In this document: positions 50,941-62,559 of the stretch, in pieces
Numbering within the stretch: position 1 is the first letter of the stretch
Layout: each line of letters begins with the position of its first letter
Origin: Bacteriovoracaceae bacterium
GTDB lineage: Bacteria; Bdellovibrionota; UBA1018
Assembly (NCBI GenBank): GCA_947447665.1
Contig: CANFJX010000005.1
Coordinates: forward strand, 62,001 to 126,000
DNA: 64,000 nucleotides
Direction: 5' to 3'
Notes under the pieces: model-generated
Databases searched by the model: none
What the model saw: the letters and a program-made list of their open reading frames with translations, nothing else
Told to the model about the DNA's origin: nothing
Position numbers and translations under genes: made by a program

Positions 50941-51975
50941 ATGGGTTTAGCTCAAACACTTAAACGACTCCGACCTTGCCTCGCGGCCTGCTGGGTTGTC
51001 AGTCCGCTTCTGATAACCTACCCTGCCTCGGCCGCAAGTCAGACCCTGTGGGTTCCTGGAATTACCAATTCTGAAACCGTCCAACTGCGAAGCACCCCAG
51101 ATGCGAAAATCCGCCCCATTGGGAATGCCCGAGGAAAAAGCCGAGTCTGGGTGACTCAGCAATCGAAGAATGGTTTCCGCGCCGTTTATCTTAAAAGTCC
51201 GGTTCAAGGTAAATCCTTTGCATGGATCCCCGAATCATCAGTCACACTCGGGCCCGGAACCCCTCTAACCCCCCCTCTAAAGTTACCCCGAACTCTAGCC
51301 TCAACGCAGTCGGTTTTGGAGACACCTCAAGATGCCACCCCACCTTACACCGGACAAAGACTTCATCTCGATTTGACAGCGGGACCGAGTGGCCAAATCT
51401 TCTACTCCGTTTCACCTAACCGGGTCGGAGACCGGACTTCAGCAATCAACGGCTATGGCGTCTTTTTCATCCCGCAGGCATCCTACCTGCTAGGCAAAAA
51501 CCCCCAAATCTCGGGGATAGAACTTGCCGTGAACGCACCCATCACTTACATTTTTCCTGCTCCGAACTATAATTCACCCATCCTCTGGTCAGTGAATTTT
51601 GCAGCATCATATAAAACACAAAGTCCTTTTTCGCCCATCCTATTGATAGGAACCCAAGCACTCCCACTCCCCTATGTCTCACAAACCCTCTCCACCCAAA
51701 TAATTTGGCTGGGAGGTGGAGTGCGAACTCAATTCTCTCTCTTCAAACGAGCCCTCGATCTGTCGGTGATCGGCGCCTACAGCCTCAACGCTACCTCAAC
51801 TCCGAGCGGAACGTCCCTCCATTACCAGAGTCCTGGCTGGAAGGGCTCAGCGCAGCTCAGCGCCCAAATCATCTCGCGACTGTTTTTGGGAGTGAACGCT
51901 GACTACCTCATGTTGAAGGGCGCACTCAAACTGAGCGGATACACCGTATCAGGAGGCCTCTCCTACCGCTTTTAA
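50941..51975 (+). CDS. Exported SH3-like domain plus outer-membrane beta-barrel-like protein
   Basis: Signal peptide; TVQLRSTPDAKIRPIGNARGKSRVWV SH3-like segment; amphipathic strands ending in GGLSYRF (terminal Phe). Confidence 0.6.
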   Translation: MGLAQTLKRLRPCLAACWVVSPLLITYPASAASQTLWVPGITNSETVQLRSTPDAKIRPIGNARGKSRVWVTQQSKNGFRAVYLKSPVQGKSFAWIPESSVTLGPGTPLTPPLKLPRTLASTQSVLETPQDATPPYTGQRLHLDLTAGPSGQIFYSVSPNRVGDRTSAINGYGVFFIPQASYLLGKNPQISGIELAVNAPITYIFPAPNYNSPILWSVNFAASYKTQSPFSPILLIGTQALPLPYVSQTLSTQIIWLGGGVRTQFSLFKRALDLSVIGAYSLNATSTPSGTSLHYQSPGWKGSAQLSAQIISRLFLGVNADYLMLKGALKLSGYTVSGGLSYRF

Positions 51976-51990
51976 GTCATTGGCGATCTA

Positions 51991-53190
51991 CTACTGGTGA
52001 TGATGAAAAACTGATTCTTCAAGCCTTGGATCACCGATTGCAACCACGTTATTCTTAGCTAAGAAGCGGAATAACAAGAGACCGAAAACCCCTAAGAATC
52101 CCAATGTGACGCCGAGCTCAGTGAAGCCAATTCTTGGACCATCCTTAAAAAACTCGGGCTGCACCATCCAGAGCACATCAATCCATTGAGCGATGAGCAT
52201 AAAACCACCGATATAACCAAGAACTCTAGGATTTCGCTTGGCATCGCGAGGCATGAGGATGAAAAACGGCACCAGAAACTTACCTACAAGCAAGAACGCA
52301 GACACAGCCATCCAGCCGTCTTGCATCCTACGGATGAAGTAGCCCGTTTCCTCTGGCAAATTGGCATACCAGATCAGCATAAACTGGGAAAAGCCGATGT
52401 AAGCCCAGAATACTGCAAAGCCGAATGTGAATTTTCCGAGATCATGAAGGTGGTTCTCATTCACCAAGCCATCGAGCTTTCCCTGAGCCTTGAGATAAAG
52501 GGTGAGCACACAAATCGCGGCAAAAGCGGAGTAAACCATTCCTGCAAAACAATAAACTCCAAACATCGTACTGAACCAATGAGGATCCAGGGACATCAAC
52601 TGATCAAAGCTCGCCATAGTGAACGAAAGAGCAAACACAATCATGAAAACAGGCGACAAAAACCGATTTTTTTCCGTGAAGCGATAGTCGCGAGTGTCAT
52701 CCTGGGCGATAGAATTCCCCACCATTTTCAGTGCGAAAAAAACCCAAAGCCCAATCGCAATCAAATTGCGCACAAGAAAAAAACCAACACTCAGGTAACC
52801 GGATTTGCCCTCGAGGACTAAATCACCTTGAACGTGTTCCAGATGGCTCCACAAATACAACTTTGGAACTCCCAGATACAGAACCAAAAAGGTAACGAAA
52901 ACAAACGGAAGATAGGCAGTTAAAGCCTCACCCAGACGGCGGATTGGAGCACTCCACATGGCCCCAGTGATCCACTGAAGGGTCGCAAAGAATAGACCGC
53001 CAAGCGCAAGACTCATGAAGTAAAAATGGTTCAACAAGAAGCTCGCCCAAGCACGTGTCGGATCTAATTTTAAACTCAAAAGGAACGTCCCAATTCCAAT
53101 TGCAACGAAGGCCAAAAGAAGGTTTTTTATTGTGCCCGAAACTTCGAAGTTCCCTGGGTTTTTAATCGTGGTAGCGTGTGCCATGGTCAC
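51991..53190 (-). CDS. actF: Alternative complex III subunit ActF (polytopic membrane protein)
   Basis: About 10 TM protein; RAWASFLLNHFYFMSLALGGLFFATLQWITGAMWSAPIRR; position in act operon. Confidence 0.85.
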   Translation of the reverse strand: MTMAHATTIKNPGNFEVSGTIKNLLLAFVAIGIGTFLLSLKLDPTRAWASFLLNHFYFMSLALGGLFFATLQWITGAMWSAPIRRLGEALTAYLPFVFVTFLVLYLGVPKLYLWSHLEHVQGDLVLEGKSGYLSVGFFLVRNLIAIGLWVFFALKMVGNSIAQDDTRDYRFTEKNRFLSPVFMIVFALSFTMASFDQLMSLDPHWFSTMFGVYCFAGMVYSAFAAICVLTLYLKAQGKLDGLVNENHLHDLGKFTFGFAVFWAYIGFSQFMLIWYANLPEETGYFIRRMQDGWMAVSAFLLVGKFLVPFFILMPRDAKRNPRVLGYIGGFMLIAQWIDVLWMVQPEFFKDGPRIGFTELGVTLGFLGVFGLLLFRFLAKNNVVAIGDPRLEESVFHHHQ

Positions 53191-53774
53191 TTAGACTCCT
53201 GATTCAAAATTTTTAGATCTTCCGCGGTAGGATGCTGAGAGCGTTGAAGAACTCTCAGATAGTGAATGATCTTCCATCGGTCTGCTGGCGCAATCTGCGA
53301 AGCATAACTCGGCATGATATTCTGACCCACCGTGATCACGTGATAAATACTACCGTCTGACCAGTTTCGAACTTTATCCGACTGTAAGGACGGCGGCCGT
53401 GGGTACCTAGGCACCACCGTTCCGTCACCTAAGCCAAGGGTTCCATGACAGGTCCTACAGGTTATATTGAAAATCTTCTGTCCCTGCTCCAAAACAGCAC
53501 GAGTAGGACGAAATGGATTCTTAAGCTCGCGCCCAGCCAACTCTGCGTCATTCTTAAAAGGATAAGGCACAAAGTCTCTCGGCACAGTGCCCTGAACAGG
53601 CATTCGCATCGAACCCACTTTTTGCGCCTTCAAGGCAGGACTATAGACCATGTCCGGCATGTAAATAAAATTCGGCTTTTCATGTCTACACGCGGACATC
53701 ACGATGACTAATCCCGTGAGTACAATCAAAGGCTGAACCAAGTCGCGAAATTTATTTTGCATGATCAAAACCAT
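53187..53774 (-). CDS. actE: Alternative complex III subunit ActE (monoheme cytochrome c lipoprotein)
   Basis: Lipobox-like VIVMSAC; ITCRTCHGTLGLGDG; IMPSYASQIAPADRWKIIHYLRVLQ. Confidence 0.88.
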   Translation of the reverse strand: MVLIMQNKFRDLVQPLIVLTGLVIVMSACRHEKPNFIYMPDMVYSPALKAQKVGSMRMPVQGTVPRDFVPYPFKNDAELAGRELKNPFRPTRAVLEQGQKIFNITCRTCHGTLGLGDGTVVPRYPRPPSLQSDKVRNWSDGSIYHVITVGQNIMPSYASQIAPADRWKIIHYLRVLQRSQHPTAEDLKILNQESK

Positions 53775-54334
53775 CCCTCGGAGTAAACACTTTTTACTTC
53801 TTTCGCGCCAATCGACTTCAAAAACTCCGCCGTCTTACCTTCGTCGAACTTTACGCCCTGATCTTCTTCTAACGCGACAGGAGCCTCAATCAGGAGTGCA
53901 AACTGGTCTCGAGTAATACGAGGATCGAAAGCCTTGCGCTTATGATTCGGCAGGCCGTTTAGCAAAAACATTGCCCCTACGGTCGCTAACCCAGCAAACA
54001 AAATGGTGCACTCGAACATAACAGGAACAAAAGCAGGCCATGAGTTCAGTGGCTTCCCGCCAACGATCAAAGGCCAATCAATGACTGACGTCCAGTACTG
54101 GAGCAAAAACCCTAAGCTACCGCCTGTCAAGCCCGCGGCAAAAGTTACCAAAGGAAGAGGGGACCTCTTGAGTCCCTGGGCTGCATCCATTCCGTGAACG
54201 GGATAAGGTGAAAAAGCGTCGAAGTGTTTGTAGCTCGAATCACGCACTTTTTCAGTGGCCCTCAGGAGCTGGTGTGGATCAGAGAAAAAGCCGATCACCC
54301 CTGCTAGATGTGGAACTTTTGACTGATTATCCAT
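53765..54334 (-). CDS. actD: Alternative complex III subunit ActD (DUF3341)
   Basis: [36 protein letters not shown]; two TMs. Confidence 0.9.
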   Translation of the reverse strand: MDNQSKVPHLAGVIGFFSDPHQLLRATEKVRDSSYKHFDAFSPYPVHGMDAAQGLKRSPLPLVTFAAGLTGGSLGFLLQYWTSVIDWPLIVGGKPLNSWPAFVPVMFECTILFAGLATVGAMFLLNGLPNHKRKAFDPRITRDQFALLIEAPVALEEDQGVKFDEGKTAEFLKSIGAKEVKSVYSEGWF

Positions 54335-55739
54335 GAGCCGGAACCTCCTTCAATGGGACTGGACCGTGCGAACCATCCCCTTCTTCTAAATTCATAACAC
54401 CTTTGACTTCGGCCATCGCGATGACTGGGAGCACTCGGCAAAACAGCAGGAACCAGATGAAAAACCAGCCAAAGCTTCCCAAAGTAATTCCCCAATCGTA
54501 CCAGGTGGGTACGTAATACTTCCAGTTGGAAGGTACGAAGTCTCGGTGGAGTGAGGTGACAACAATCACAAATCGCTCAAACCACATCCCGATATTCACA
54601 AAAAGTGAAACGACGAACATGACTGGAATACTTCGCCGCGCCTTTCTCAGCCAAAAGACCTGAGGAATAAAGACATTACAGCTCACCATAATCCAGTAGG
54701 CCCACCAATAGGGACCAAACGCTCGGTTGATAAACGCGAACCTTTCAAACGGATTGCCGCTGTACCAGGCGATAAAAAACTCGCAGGAATACGCGTAACC
54801 CACGATCATCCCCGTGGCCATGATGATCTTATTCATCTTTTCCAGGTGGTTCAGGGTGATGTAGTCTTTCAAGTTGAAGACTTCGCGAGCAATCACAAGA
54901 AGAGTAACTACCATGGCGAAACCCGAGAAAATCGCACCAGCAACAAAGTACGGCGGGAAGATCGTCGTGTGCCACCCAGGAAGGTTAGAAGTTGCAAAGT
55001 CAAAAGACACCACGCTATGCACCGAAAGAACCAGCGGAGTCGAGAGACCTGCCAGAATCATATAGGTGGTTTCGTAGTGGCTCCAATTCTTATTGGACCC
55101 TCTCCATCCAACGGAGAGCAAAGTATAAATGATCTTTCGAATCGGATTCTTTGCGCGGTCCCGGATCGACGCCAAGTCAGGGATCAAGCCCACAAACCAA
55201 AAGGTGAGAGAAATCGTAAAATAGGTTCCGACTGCAAACACGTCCCACAACAGCGGAGAACGGAAGTTCACCCAAAGGTGGCGCTGATTGGGATAAGGAA
55301 GAAGCCAGATGGCAGCATACCAAGGGCGCCCTGTATGAATGACTGGAAACAAAAGGGCTGTCATCACAGCAAAAATCGTCATGGCTTCAGCAGAACGATT
55401 GATCGCTGTGCGCCACTTTTGCCGGAATAGAAAAAGAACAGCTGAAATCAACGTTCCTGCATGGCCGATCCCGACCCAGAAAACGAAGTTAACAATAAAA
55501 ATCCCCCAGCCGTTCGGCTGATTGAGACCTAACACTCCTAGGCCGTTCATAAACATGTCGGCTGCGAGGGCTGCACCCAACCCGAAAGCCGCAATGGCAA
55601 TCGAAAAGCAGGCCCACCAGGTCTTTGCTGGGAATCTCTCCAAGGGCGCGGAGATGTCATTATTGACATCTGAAAAACTTTTGCCCCCAGTTACTAGAAC
55701 TTCAGACTTGAAGGTTGTCACTTCAGTAGAGGTACTCAT
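54327..55739 (-). CDS. actC: Alternative complex III subunit ActC (NrfD-like)
   Basis: [41 protein letters not shown]; NrfD-like TM arrangement; [14 protein letters not shown]. Confidence 0.92.
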   Translation of the reverse strand: MSTSTEVTTFKSEVLVTGGKSFSDVNNDISAPLERFPAKTWWACFSIAIAAFGLGAALAADMFMNGLGVLGLNQPNGWGIFIVNFVFWVGIGHAGTLISAVLFLFRQKWRTAINRSAEAMTIFAVMTALLFPVIHTGRPWYAAIWLLPYPNQRHLWVNFRSPLLWDVFAVGTYFTISLTFWFVGLIPDLASIRDRAKNPIRKIIYTLLSVGWRGSNKNWSHYETTYMILAGLSTPLVLSVHSVVSFDFATSNLPGWHTTIFPPYFVAGAIFSGFAMVVTLLVIAREVFNLKDYITLNHLEKMNKIIMATGMIVGYAYSCEFFIAWYSGNPFERFAFINRAFGPYWWAYWIMVSCNVFIPQVFWLRKARRSIPVMFVVSLFVNIGMWFERFVIVVTSLHRDFVPSNWKYYVPTWYDWGITLGSFGWFFIWFLLFCRVLPVIAMAEVKGVMNLEEGDGSHGPVPLKEVPAHG

Positions 55740-55756
55740 GAGTCTATTTACCTTTC

Positions 55757-58700
55757 CTATTCAGCATGTCCAGAGCCATGCCCAGAATGAGCCGACTCAG
55801 CCTGGTTCCGAACCTTGGTCATGTAAGAAACGGCTGGCAGAGTATTAAGAACTTCCAGAACACGGAATGCCTGAGGGCTTTCTTTCATCTTTGAAACTCG
55901 ACTTTCAGGATCATTCAAATTTCCAAAAACAATTGCATCTGCTGGGCACGTCTGCTGACAGGCGGTCTTCAACATTCCATCCTTCACACGATCTCCAACG
56001 TCCTTTGCTTGATCCTTGGCATCTCGAATTCGCTGAACGCAGAATGTGCACTTCTCCATAATCCCGCGAGTTCTGACCGTCACGTCAGGGTTCCAGACTA
56101 AGTTAGCAGTCCCCTCATAGGCCTTCCAATGATCAAAGAAATTAAATCTTCGAACTTTGTAAGGGCAATTATTTTGACAGTATCGGGTCCCTACGCAGCG
56201 ATTGTAGACCTGAACATTCAGTCCTTCGTCATCATGAACGGTCGCGAGCACAGGACAAACGGTTTCACAGGGGGCATTTTCACAGTGCTGACAAAGCATT
56301 GGCTGGAAAATGACATTGGGGTTATCAACCGAACCAGAGTAATAACGATCAATCTTGATCCAGTGCATTTGGCGACTCACCCGCACCTGATCTCGACCAA
56401 CTACGGGAATATTATTCTCAGCCTGGCAAGCAATCATACAAGCACTGCACCCAGTGCAGCTCGTCAGATCGATGGCCATTCCCCAACGATAGCCTTTGTA
56501 CTCATGTTTCGACCACATCGAGGGAACAGTCTCCAAGCGGAGATGTGGATCGGTATGGGCGGCATGAGCGGGATTTTTTCTGTACTCTGCCAAAGTGATA
56601 TCATTAATGATTGGGCGATTTTCCGTGGCGGTGTGCCACTGAGTCAGCGCCAGTTTATAGAATTTTCCTGTTTTCCTAAGATTAACCTTTTGACCGGCAA
56701 AAACCAGAGAGGGCACAGCCCCCTTGGCGCCTGATGCCATTTGAACTAGAGGAAACACATCGACTCCAGTGTGATCTCCGACTCTACCCACGGCCGTTCG
56801 ACCATATCCTACTGCGACACTTACCAACTGAGGATGAAGGCCGGGTTGAATATGAACAGGAAGTTGAACCGTACGATCATCTGAGATCATTTCGACCACG
56901 TCGTCATCGTTGAAGTCCAATTTTTTGGCCAAAGCAGGACTCAGATTAAGGTAGTTGTCCCAAGTCACTGACGAAATGGAGTCAGGCAACTCCTGAAGCC
57001 AAGCGTTATTTGCATTTCTTCCATCGTAGAGCGAAGTTTTTGCATAAAGCGCCAAATAAAGAGAATCCGCACTCAGCGCACTGTACTTAGGCACCCCGCC
57101 AAGCGAGGCAGTCCTAAAAGCCCGGGGCGACATCTTGTTACCGGAAATCCCTTTTGCAGCAAAAACATCGACGACACCCGCACGCAGTGTACCATTCCAG
57201 AACTGATCAAACGAACCCGAAGCACCGACCTGCTGATAGACGGTTTCTTTCCAATTATTTTGAAGGTAGTCGTGCCAATCCAAAGCCTTAGAAGCAAGGC
57301 CACTCACCGCTAGGCCAGCTTTTCTCCAAACGAGGAACGAATCCTGAAACGCACGACTTGAGTGGATCGGAGCCAAGGTCGGCTGCTGAAGACTATAGAT
57401 GGCCTGGTTCGGATGAGCATCCCCCCAGTTTTCAAGAAAATGATGATCTGGAAGGACGTAATCAGCAAGTGCGGCCGTTTCATCTTCATGCTCAGAAACG
57501 ACGATGACGAGCGGAACTCGTTTAAAGCCATCCGTCAAACCTAACAAGCCCTTAGGGGCGGCATAGACCGGATTAGAGCGGTAGACAATCAGTGCATCGA
57601 CCTTGCCAGCCTTCATCTCCTCGGCCAGCCGACTTAAGGCGGCAAAACTGCTCCGCTGGTAAGAGTAATTCATGCTCCCGTCGACGGTTTTACCTTCATT
57701 TTCAAGGGCAGAATTGAGGAGATTGGCCGCTACTTGCAAGCTCACTCCAACTGCAGTCTTAGTCTGAACACTCCCCGCAACGACGATGCTCTTGCCCTGA
57801 TTTTCCCAAAGCTCGGAGGCAACTTTTCGAATACTCTCGGCACCACCGGAAAGCCCCAGCTCGCTGGCAACCACCTCTGGAGAGTAACTTTGAAGCGCGG
57901 CCAAAACAGTAGCATCCTGGGCAAACCGTGACCGCTTCTGCTTCACAATTAAATCATGGGCAATGGCCATGGCCACTTTCAGCTCATCCCCTGGACGAAC
58001 TGGATATCTCTGATCAGCATTCGCGCCGGTCAAGGTCATCATCGATTCAAAACAAACCAATTTTCCCAATTGGGCTTGAGCTGGATTTTGACCTGCAAGC
58101 TTTCGTCGCTCCGACCACATCTTGGTAGCCTCAAGCGGCGAGGTACCGTTACCTAGAAAATCTGAACCGAGCGACAGAACATATTGAGCTTCATCAAAGC
58201 GATAACGAGGGACGACGGAGTTACCGTAAGACAAGGACTGAGCAGCAGGAATCTCTTCCAGCGCCAAAGGCTCGAACTCAATGTGCTCTCCGCCTGAAAA
58301 AGCACTCAGAAATTCTTTGATCAAGCGGCGAGTCGACTCACCCTGAATTTCACCGGATAGAACTTTGACCCGTCCGCCTTGGCCGGCAATTTTTTTAAGC
58401 TGCGCCTGAATTGAGGCATCCACAGCATTCCAATCAACATCCTTACGCGTCCCATCAAGTCGATTTCGAGATACTGGGCTTTTCAAACGATCTGGATCGT
58501 AAAGCCCCAAAACCGATGCCTGACCACGACTACAGAGGGAACCGCGGTTAACAGGATGATCTGGATTTCCTTCCAGCTTAATGGGTCGACCTTCGCGATT
58601 TTTAACTAAAACACCGCAGGCTTGAGCACATTCTTGGCAAGTCGAAGCATACCAGTTAGGCACACCAGGGGTAATTTCTTCGGGCTTCACCACATAGGGG

Positions 58701-59020
58701 ATAATTTTGTGAACTGGACGACGAGCGCAAGCAAAGCTCGCCATCGCCATGCTAGCCCCCATGATGGTCAAAAAGTCGCGTCGAGCTACTCCGCCTTGAG
58801 CGCTCCGGTCGAGCTGATCAATGAACTCGACTGGCTTCTCATAAAACTCCTGAGAACGCTTTTCCTGAACTTGAGGATCCTTCCAATAGCTTCCCTGAAG
58901 CTCTTCAGGTCCAATCCAGTGTCGCGGCGGAACAAAATCAACGTCCGACTGAGAGGACGTGTTTGCGAGCTGAGTCGCATGAGGTGCTGTCTTACCAAGT
59001 TCTTCGTGCTGATTATCCAT
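55757..59020 (-). CDS. actB: Alternative complex III subunit ActB (molybdopterin-oxidoreductase-like plus Fe-S ferredoxin fusion, Tat signal; ORF opens at 59041)
   Basis: [15 protein letters not shown] Tat-like motif; [70 protein letters not shown]. Confidence 0.93.
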   Translation of the reverse strand: MDNQHEELGKTAPHATQLANTSSQSDVDFVPPRHWIGPEELQGSYWKDPQVQEKRSQEFYEKPVEFIDQLDRSAQGGVARRDFLTIMGASMAMASFACARRPVHKIIPYVVKPEEITPGVPNWYASTCQECAQACGVLVKNREGRPIKLEGNPDHPVNRGSLCSRGQASVLGLYDPDRLKSPVSRNRLDGTRKDVDWNAVDASIQAQLKKIAGQGGRVKVLSGEIQGESTRRLIKEFLSAFSGGEHIEFEPLALEEIPAAQSLSYGNSVVPRYRFDEAQYVLSLGSDFLGNGTSPLEATKMWSERRKLAGQNPAQAQLGKLVCFESMMTLTGANADQRYPVRPGDELKVAMAIAHDLIVKQKRSRFAQDATVLAALQSYSPEVVASELGLSGGAESIRKVASELWENQGKSIVVAGSVQTKTAVGVSLQVAANLLNSALENEGKTVDGSMNYSYQRSSFAALSRLAEEMKAGKVDALIVYRSNPVYAAPKGLLGLTDGFKRVPLVIVVSEHEDETAALADYVLPDHHFLENWGDAHPNQAIYSLQQPTLAPIHSSRAFQDSFLVWRKAGLAVSGLASKALDWHDYLQNNWKETVYQQVGASGSFDQFWNGTLRAGVVDVFAAKGISGNKMSPRAFRTASLGGVPKYSALSADSLYLALYAKTSLYDGRNANNAWLQELPDSISSVTWDNYLNLSPALAKKLDFNDDDVVEMISDDRTVQLPVHIQPGLHPQLVSVAVGYGRTAVGRVGDHTGVDVFPLVQMASGAKGAVPSLVFAGQKVNLRKTGKFYKLALTQWHTATENRPIINDITLAEYRKNPAHAAHTDPHLRLETVPSMWSKHEYKGYRWGMAIDLTSCTGCSACMIACQAENNIPVVGRDQVRVSRQMHWIKIDRYYSGSVDNPNVIFQPMLCQHCENAPCETVCPVLATVHDDEGLNVQVYNRCVGTRYCQNNCPYKVRRFNFFDHWKAYEGTANLVWNPDVTVRTRGIMEKCTFCVQRIRDAKDQAKDVGDRVKDGMLKTACQQTCPADAIVFGNLNDPESRVSKMKESPQAFRVLEVLNTLPAVSYMTKVRNQAESAHSGHGSGHAE

Positions 59021-59082
59021 AGTATCTCTCTTCAACTTCAAAAGTTCTTAACACTCGACCACTGCTCGGCAGCTTGGCCCGA

Positions 59083-59673
59083 CTAGTTGTGACAGGTATT
59101 ACAATTCACAGGAGCCACTGGGCCCTTTGGATTCTTCATGTTCGGATGATATTTTGCCAAAACCTCAGGAGGAGTTGTTTGGCCACGATGACACTCCATA
59201 CACCAGCCCATCGTCAGGGGCGCTTTCTGCTCCACTCGTTCCATCTTGGCAACTTCACCATGACAAACTTCGCAGGAAACTCCCGCCGCCACGTGGCGCT
59301 TATGAGTGAAATAGGCGTGATCGGGGAGCTCGTGAACGCGAATCCACTCAATGGGTTTGCCTTCTGCAAAGGCCTTTTGAATTTGCTGAATGTACGGACT
59401 GTCGGTCTTTACCACGGTATGACAGTTCAAACACACGTTCAAAGACGGAATCGTTGCGTGTCGAGACTTGTCAGCATTCGAGTGACAGTAGAGGCACTGG
59501 ATTTTGTTATCACCCGCGTGAAGCTTGTGACTGAATGGAATAGGTTGCTCAGGAGCGTAGCCTTGATTGGAAGCGGTGGGAAAAACCCAAAGCACTCCTC
59601 CAATGGCAAAAAACCCTACCAGCAAGGATAGCGCAACACCCAGCTTCTTTTGAGTCCCAGAGATGCGAACCAT
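59083..59673 (-). CDS. actA: Alternative complex III subunit ActA (pentaheme cytochrome c)
   Basis: Five CXXCH motifs: CLYCH, CLNCH, CEVCH, CMECH, CNTCH; N-terminal TM. Confidence 0.92.
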   Translation of the reverse strand: MVRISGTQKKLGVALSLLVGFFAIGGVLWVFPTASNQGYAPEQPIPFSHKLHAGDNKIQCLYCHSNADKSRHATIPSLNVCLNCHTVVKTDSPYIQQIQKAFAEGKPIEWIRVHELPDHAYFTHKRHVAAGVSCEVCHGEVAKMERVEQKAPLTMGWCMECHRGQTTPPEVLAKYHPNMKNPKGPVAPVNCNTCHN

Positions 59674-59884
59674 GATTTACCTACTTACAATGTTTTTACT
59701 TTCTCCATCAGTATCCCTGATGCGACAAAGTTTCTAGTATCTTGTTCAGTACTGAAATTTTTTGATAGCTCACGCCAACCCTTTTGGCAAGATTAACCTA
59801 GTGCTTGCACCCACTTAAAATTGCATTGGCACGAAAATAATCATCTACTCTTCTTCAAGTAATTGGACTATTCATAAAGTTAAG

Positions 59885-61276
59885 ATGATTTGTGAAAATA
59901 TACTCCAAGCTATCGGAAATACACCCATTGTTCGCGTGAACCAAGTTGCTCAAAGAGCGGAAGCGAATTTCTTTGCGAAGACAGAATTCATGAATCCCGG
60001 GGGCTCGATCAAAGATCGAATCGGGTGGTATCTCATCGAAGATGCTGAGCGGAGACAACTCCTACACCCAGGTGGCACCATCGTCGAAAGCACAAGCGGG
60101 AACACTGGGGTTGGAATTGCCATTGCCGCTGCCATTAAGGGCTACAAGTGCGTTTTTGTCTTACCCGACAAAATGTCTACAGAAAAAATTAGAACCCTAA
60201 GGGCCTTTGGGGCGAGGGTAGTAGTTACACCCACCGCTGTCGAGCCTGATGATCCAAGAAGCTACTACCAGGTATCCCGAAGAATCGCTCGCGAAACCCC
60301 CAACGCAATTTACCTCAACCAATATGACAATCTCGCCAACCGAGAAGCGCACTATCGCTTTACTGGCCCAGAAATCCTCCGCCAAATGCCAGAGATCGAC
60401 GTTTTTGTCGCGGGGATCGGAACCGGCGGAACGATCTGCGGAGTTGGAAAATACCTAAAAGAACACAAGCCTTCTTGCAAAGTCATCGCAGTCGACCCCG
60501 TGGGATCGATCGTTTATGACTATTTCAAGACAGGTACGCTCAAAACCGCTCCTAAAACCTACAAAATCGAGGGGATTGGCGAAGACTTCATTCCTAAGAA
60601 TTATGACTTCTCAGTGATCGACGACATGATTCAAGTCGAAGACCAGGAGTCATTCCTGATGACTCGAGAGCTTCTCACCCGCGAAGGACTTTATTGTGGA
60701 ATTTCCTGCGGTGCAGCAATGGCAGGCGCGCTGAAATGGATCCGAAATCAAGGTAACCAGTACCAAGGAAAAAATGTTTTGGTTATTCTCCCTGACAGCG
60801 GCACCCGCTACCTATCTAAAGTCTTCAACGATGACTGGATGAGGGAGGCTGGGTTTCTTGAAAAACCTTCTCTCGGCACCGTGGCGGACCTCCTGCGCTT
60901 GACTAGAACCACTCAAGAGCCTGTCTTCATGGCCAAACAAACTGAGAAGGTTTCTGAAATCATTGAGCGAATGCGCGAGAAAAACATTAGCCAACTTCCC
61001 GTGGTGGATCATGCCGGATGGATTAAGGGACTCATCTCTGAGGGCTCACTCCTGAGCGCTATTTACGAGGGCCGCACTCAACCTCAGCAATCCATTGAAG
61101 ACCTAGTAGACCCTTCTGTCGAGTTCGTCACACTAGAGGACCCAATCGAGAAAGTTTCGCATCTGGTCACAGCAGGAAAAACCCCCTTAGTCAGTGACCC
61201 CAACAAGGCCGGCAACCTGCTCTCCATCATCACTAAAATTGATCTTCTCACCTACTTAGGTCATCGAGGAAACTAA
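59885..61276 (+). CDS. cbs: Cystathionine beta-synthase (PLP domain plus CBS domains)
   Basis: NPGGSIKDRIGWYLIEDAE, ESTSGNTGVGIA, GIGTGGTICGVGKYLKE, C-terminal CBS pair (ISQLPVVDHAGWIKGLISE). Confidence 0.88.
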   Translation: MICENILQAIGNTPIVRVNQVAQRAEANFFAKTEFMNPGGSIKDRIGWYLIEDAERRQLLHPGGTIVESTSGNTGVGIAIAAAIKGYKCVFVLPDKMSTEKIRTLRAFGARVVVTPTAVEPDDPRSYYQVSRRIARETPNAIYLNQYDNLANREAHYRFTGPEILRQMPEIDVFVAGIGTGGTICGVGKYLKEHKPSCKVIAVDPVGSIVYDYFKTGTLKTAPKTYKIEGIGEDFIPKNYDFSVIDDMIQVEDQESFLMTRELLTREGLYCGISCGAAMAGALKWIRNQGNQYQGKNVLVILPDSGTRYLSKVFNDDWMREAGFLEKPSLGTVADLLRLTRTTQEPVFMAKQTEKVSEIIERMREKNISQLPVVDHAGWIKGLISEGSLLSAIYEGRTQPQQSIEDLVDPSVEFVTLEDPIEKVSHLVTAGKTPLVSDPNKAGNLLSIITKIDLLTYLGHRGN

Positions 61277-61277
61277 A

Positions 61278-62447
61278 ATGAACCCATCTAATCCTCTCTC
61301 GAACTCTGGTTTTGGAACTCTTGCGATTCACGCTGGTCAACCCCCCGAAGCGATCACCGGCGCAGTGATGACTCCCATTTTCCAAACAAGTACCTACGTG
61401 CAAGAATCTCCAGGAAAGCATCGCGGCTACGAATACTCCCGCACGGATAACCCAACCCGAACCGCTTACCAGGCCTGCGTCGCTGCTCTCGAGGGAGCTA
61501 GGCATGCCCTTGCCTTCTCTTCGGGATTGGCTACGACGGATGCTATTTTGCACACTCTGCGATCGGGCGATCACGTTTTATCTTGCGACGACGTCTACGG
61601 AGGGACTTTTAGAATTTTTGATAAAGTTTTCAAAAAAATGGGAATCGAGTTCAGCTTCGTAGATCTCTCAGACCTCAAACAAGCTGAGGCATCCTTTCGC
61701 CCCAACACAAAACTCCTCTGGATGGAAACCCCAACCAACCCCATGCTCAAGATCCTCGACGTCCAGGCCCTCTCCAGTCTGGCAAAAAAGCGAGGGGTTC
61801 TCACAGTCGTGGACAACACCTTCATGAGCTCGTACTTCCAAAAGCCACTCCAACTCGGAGCTGACCTAGTGGTTCATAGCGTCACCAAATACATGAACGG
61901 TCACAGTGACGTCGTGGGCGGCGTACTCGCCACCAACCATACTGAGCTCTATACAGAACTGAAATTCTTACAAAATGCAGTAGGTGCTGTTCCCGCCCCC
62001 ATGGATTGCTTTCTGGTCATGAGAGGACTAAAAACTTTGCATGTCAGAATGGAACGCCACGAGAAGAACGCGATGGAGATCGCGAGATATTTGGAAGCCC
62101 ATCCCAAAGTGGAGCGAGTCATCTACCCAGGGCTCGAATCCCACCCTCAATATCAGCTCGCACGTAAGCAAATGTCTGGCTTTGGAGGGATGATTACTTT
62201 CTTTCTCAAGGGAGATTTGGCAACCGCTCGTAATTTCCTGGAAAAAGTACAACTCTTTGCCCTTGCCGAGAGCCTCGGCGGAGTTGAATCCCTCATTGAG
62301 CACCCAGCAATTATGACCCACGCCAGCATCCCGGCTGAAACTCGAAAGCTCCTCGGTATCCATGACAACCTCATTCGAGTGAGCACGGGAATCGAAGACG
62401 TCGCAGACTTGAAAGCCGATCTAGAGCAAGCCTTACGAGAAGCTTGA
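61278..62447 (+). CDS. Cystathionine gamma-lyase/synthase family PLP enzyme
   Basis: YEYSRTDNPTRTAYQACVAALEGARHALAFSSGLATTDA, VHSVTKYMNGHSDVVGGVLA. Confidence 0.9.
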   Translation: MNPSNPLSNSGFGTLAIHAGQPPEAITGAVMTPIFQTSTYVQESPGKHRGYEYSRTDNPTRTAYQACVAALEGARHALAFSSGLATTDAILHTLRSGDHVLSCDDVYGGTFRIFDKVFKKMGIEFSFVDLSDLKQAEASFRPNTKLLWMETPTNPMLKILDVQALSSLAKKRGVLTVVDNTFMSSYFQKPLQLGADLVVHSVTKYMNGHSDVVGGVLATNHTELYTELKFLQNAVGAVPAPMDCFLVMRGLKTLHVRMERHEKNAMEIARYLEAHPKVERVIYPGLESHPQYQLARKQMSGFGGMITFFLKGDLATARNFLEKVQLFALAESLGGVESLIEHPAIMTHASIPAETRKLLGIHDNLIRVSTGIEDVADLKADLEQALREA

Positions 62448-62559
62448 AATAGAGATTGAGTGACGGAGCCGCATGACGTCGTACTAAACTCATGCCAATT
62501 GTGCAGCTCATTGGCGAGCAGGACACCCTTCACTCAATCACAAACCATGACTTAATCAA

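Noticed and set aside
52186-52821. 211-aa plus-strand ORF
   Set aside because: Antisense to actF; highly charged shadow ORF of TM codons.
54846-55430. 194-aa plus-strand ORF
   Set aside because: Antisense to actC; shadow ORF.
56129-56734. 201-aa plus-strand ORF
   Set aside because: Antisense to actB; no recognisable domain.
59074-59631. 185-aa plus-strand ORF
   Set aside because: Antisense to actA, whose five CXXCH motifs are decisive.
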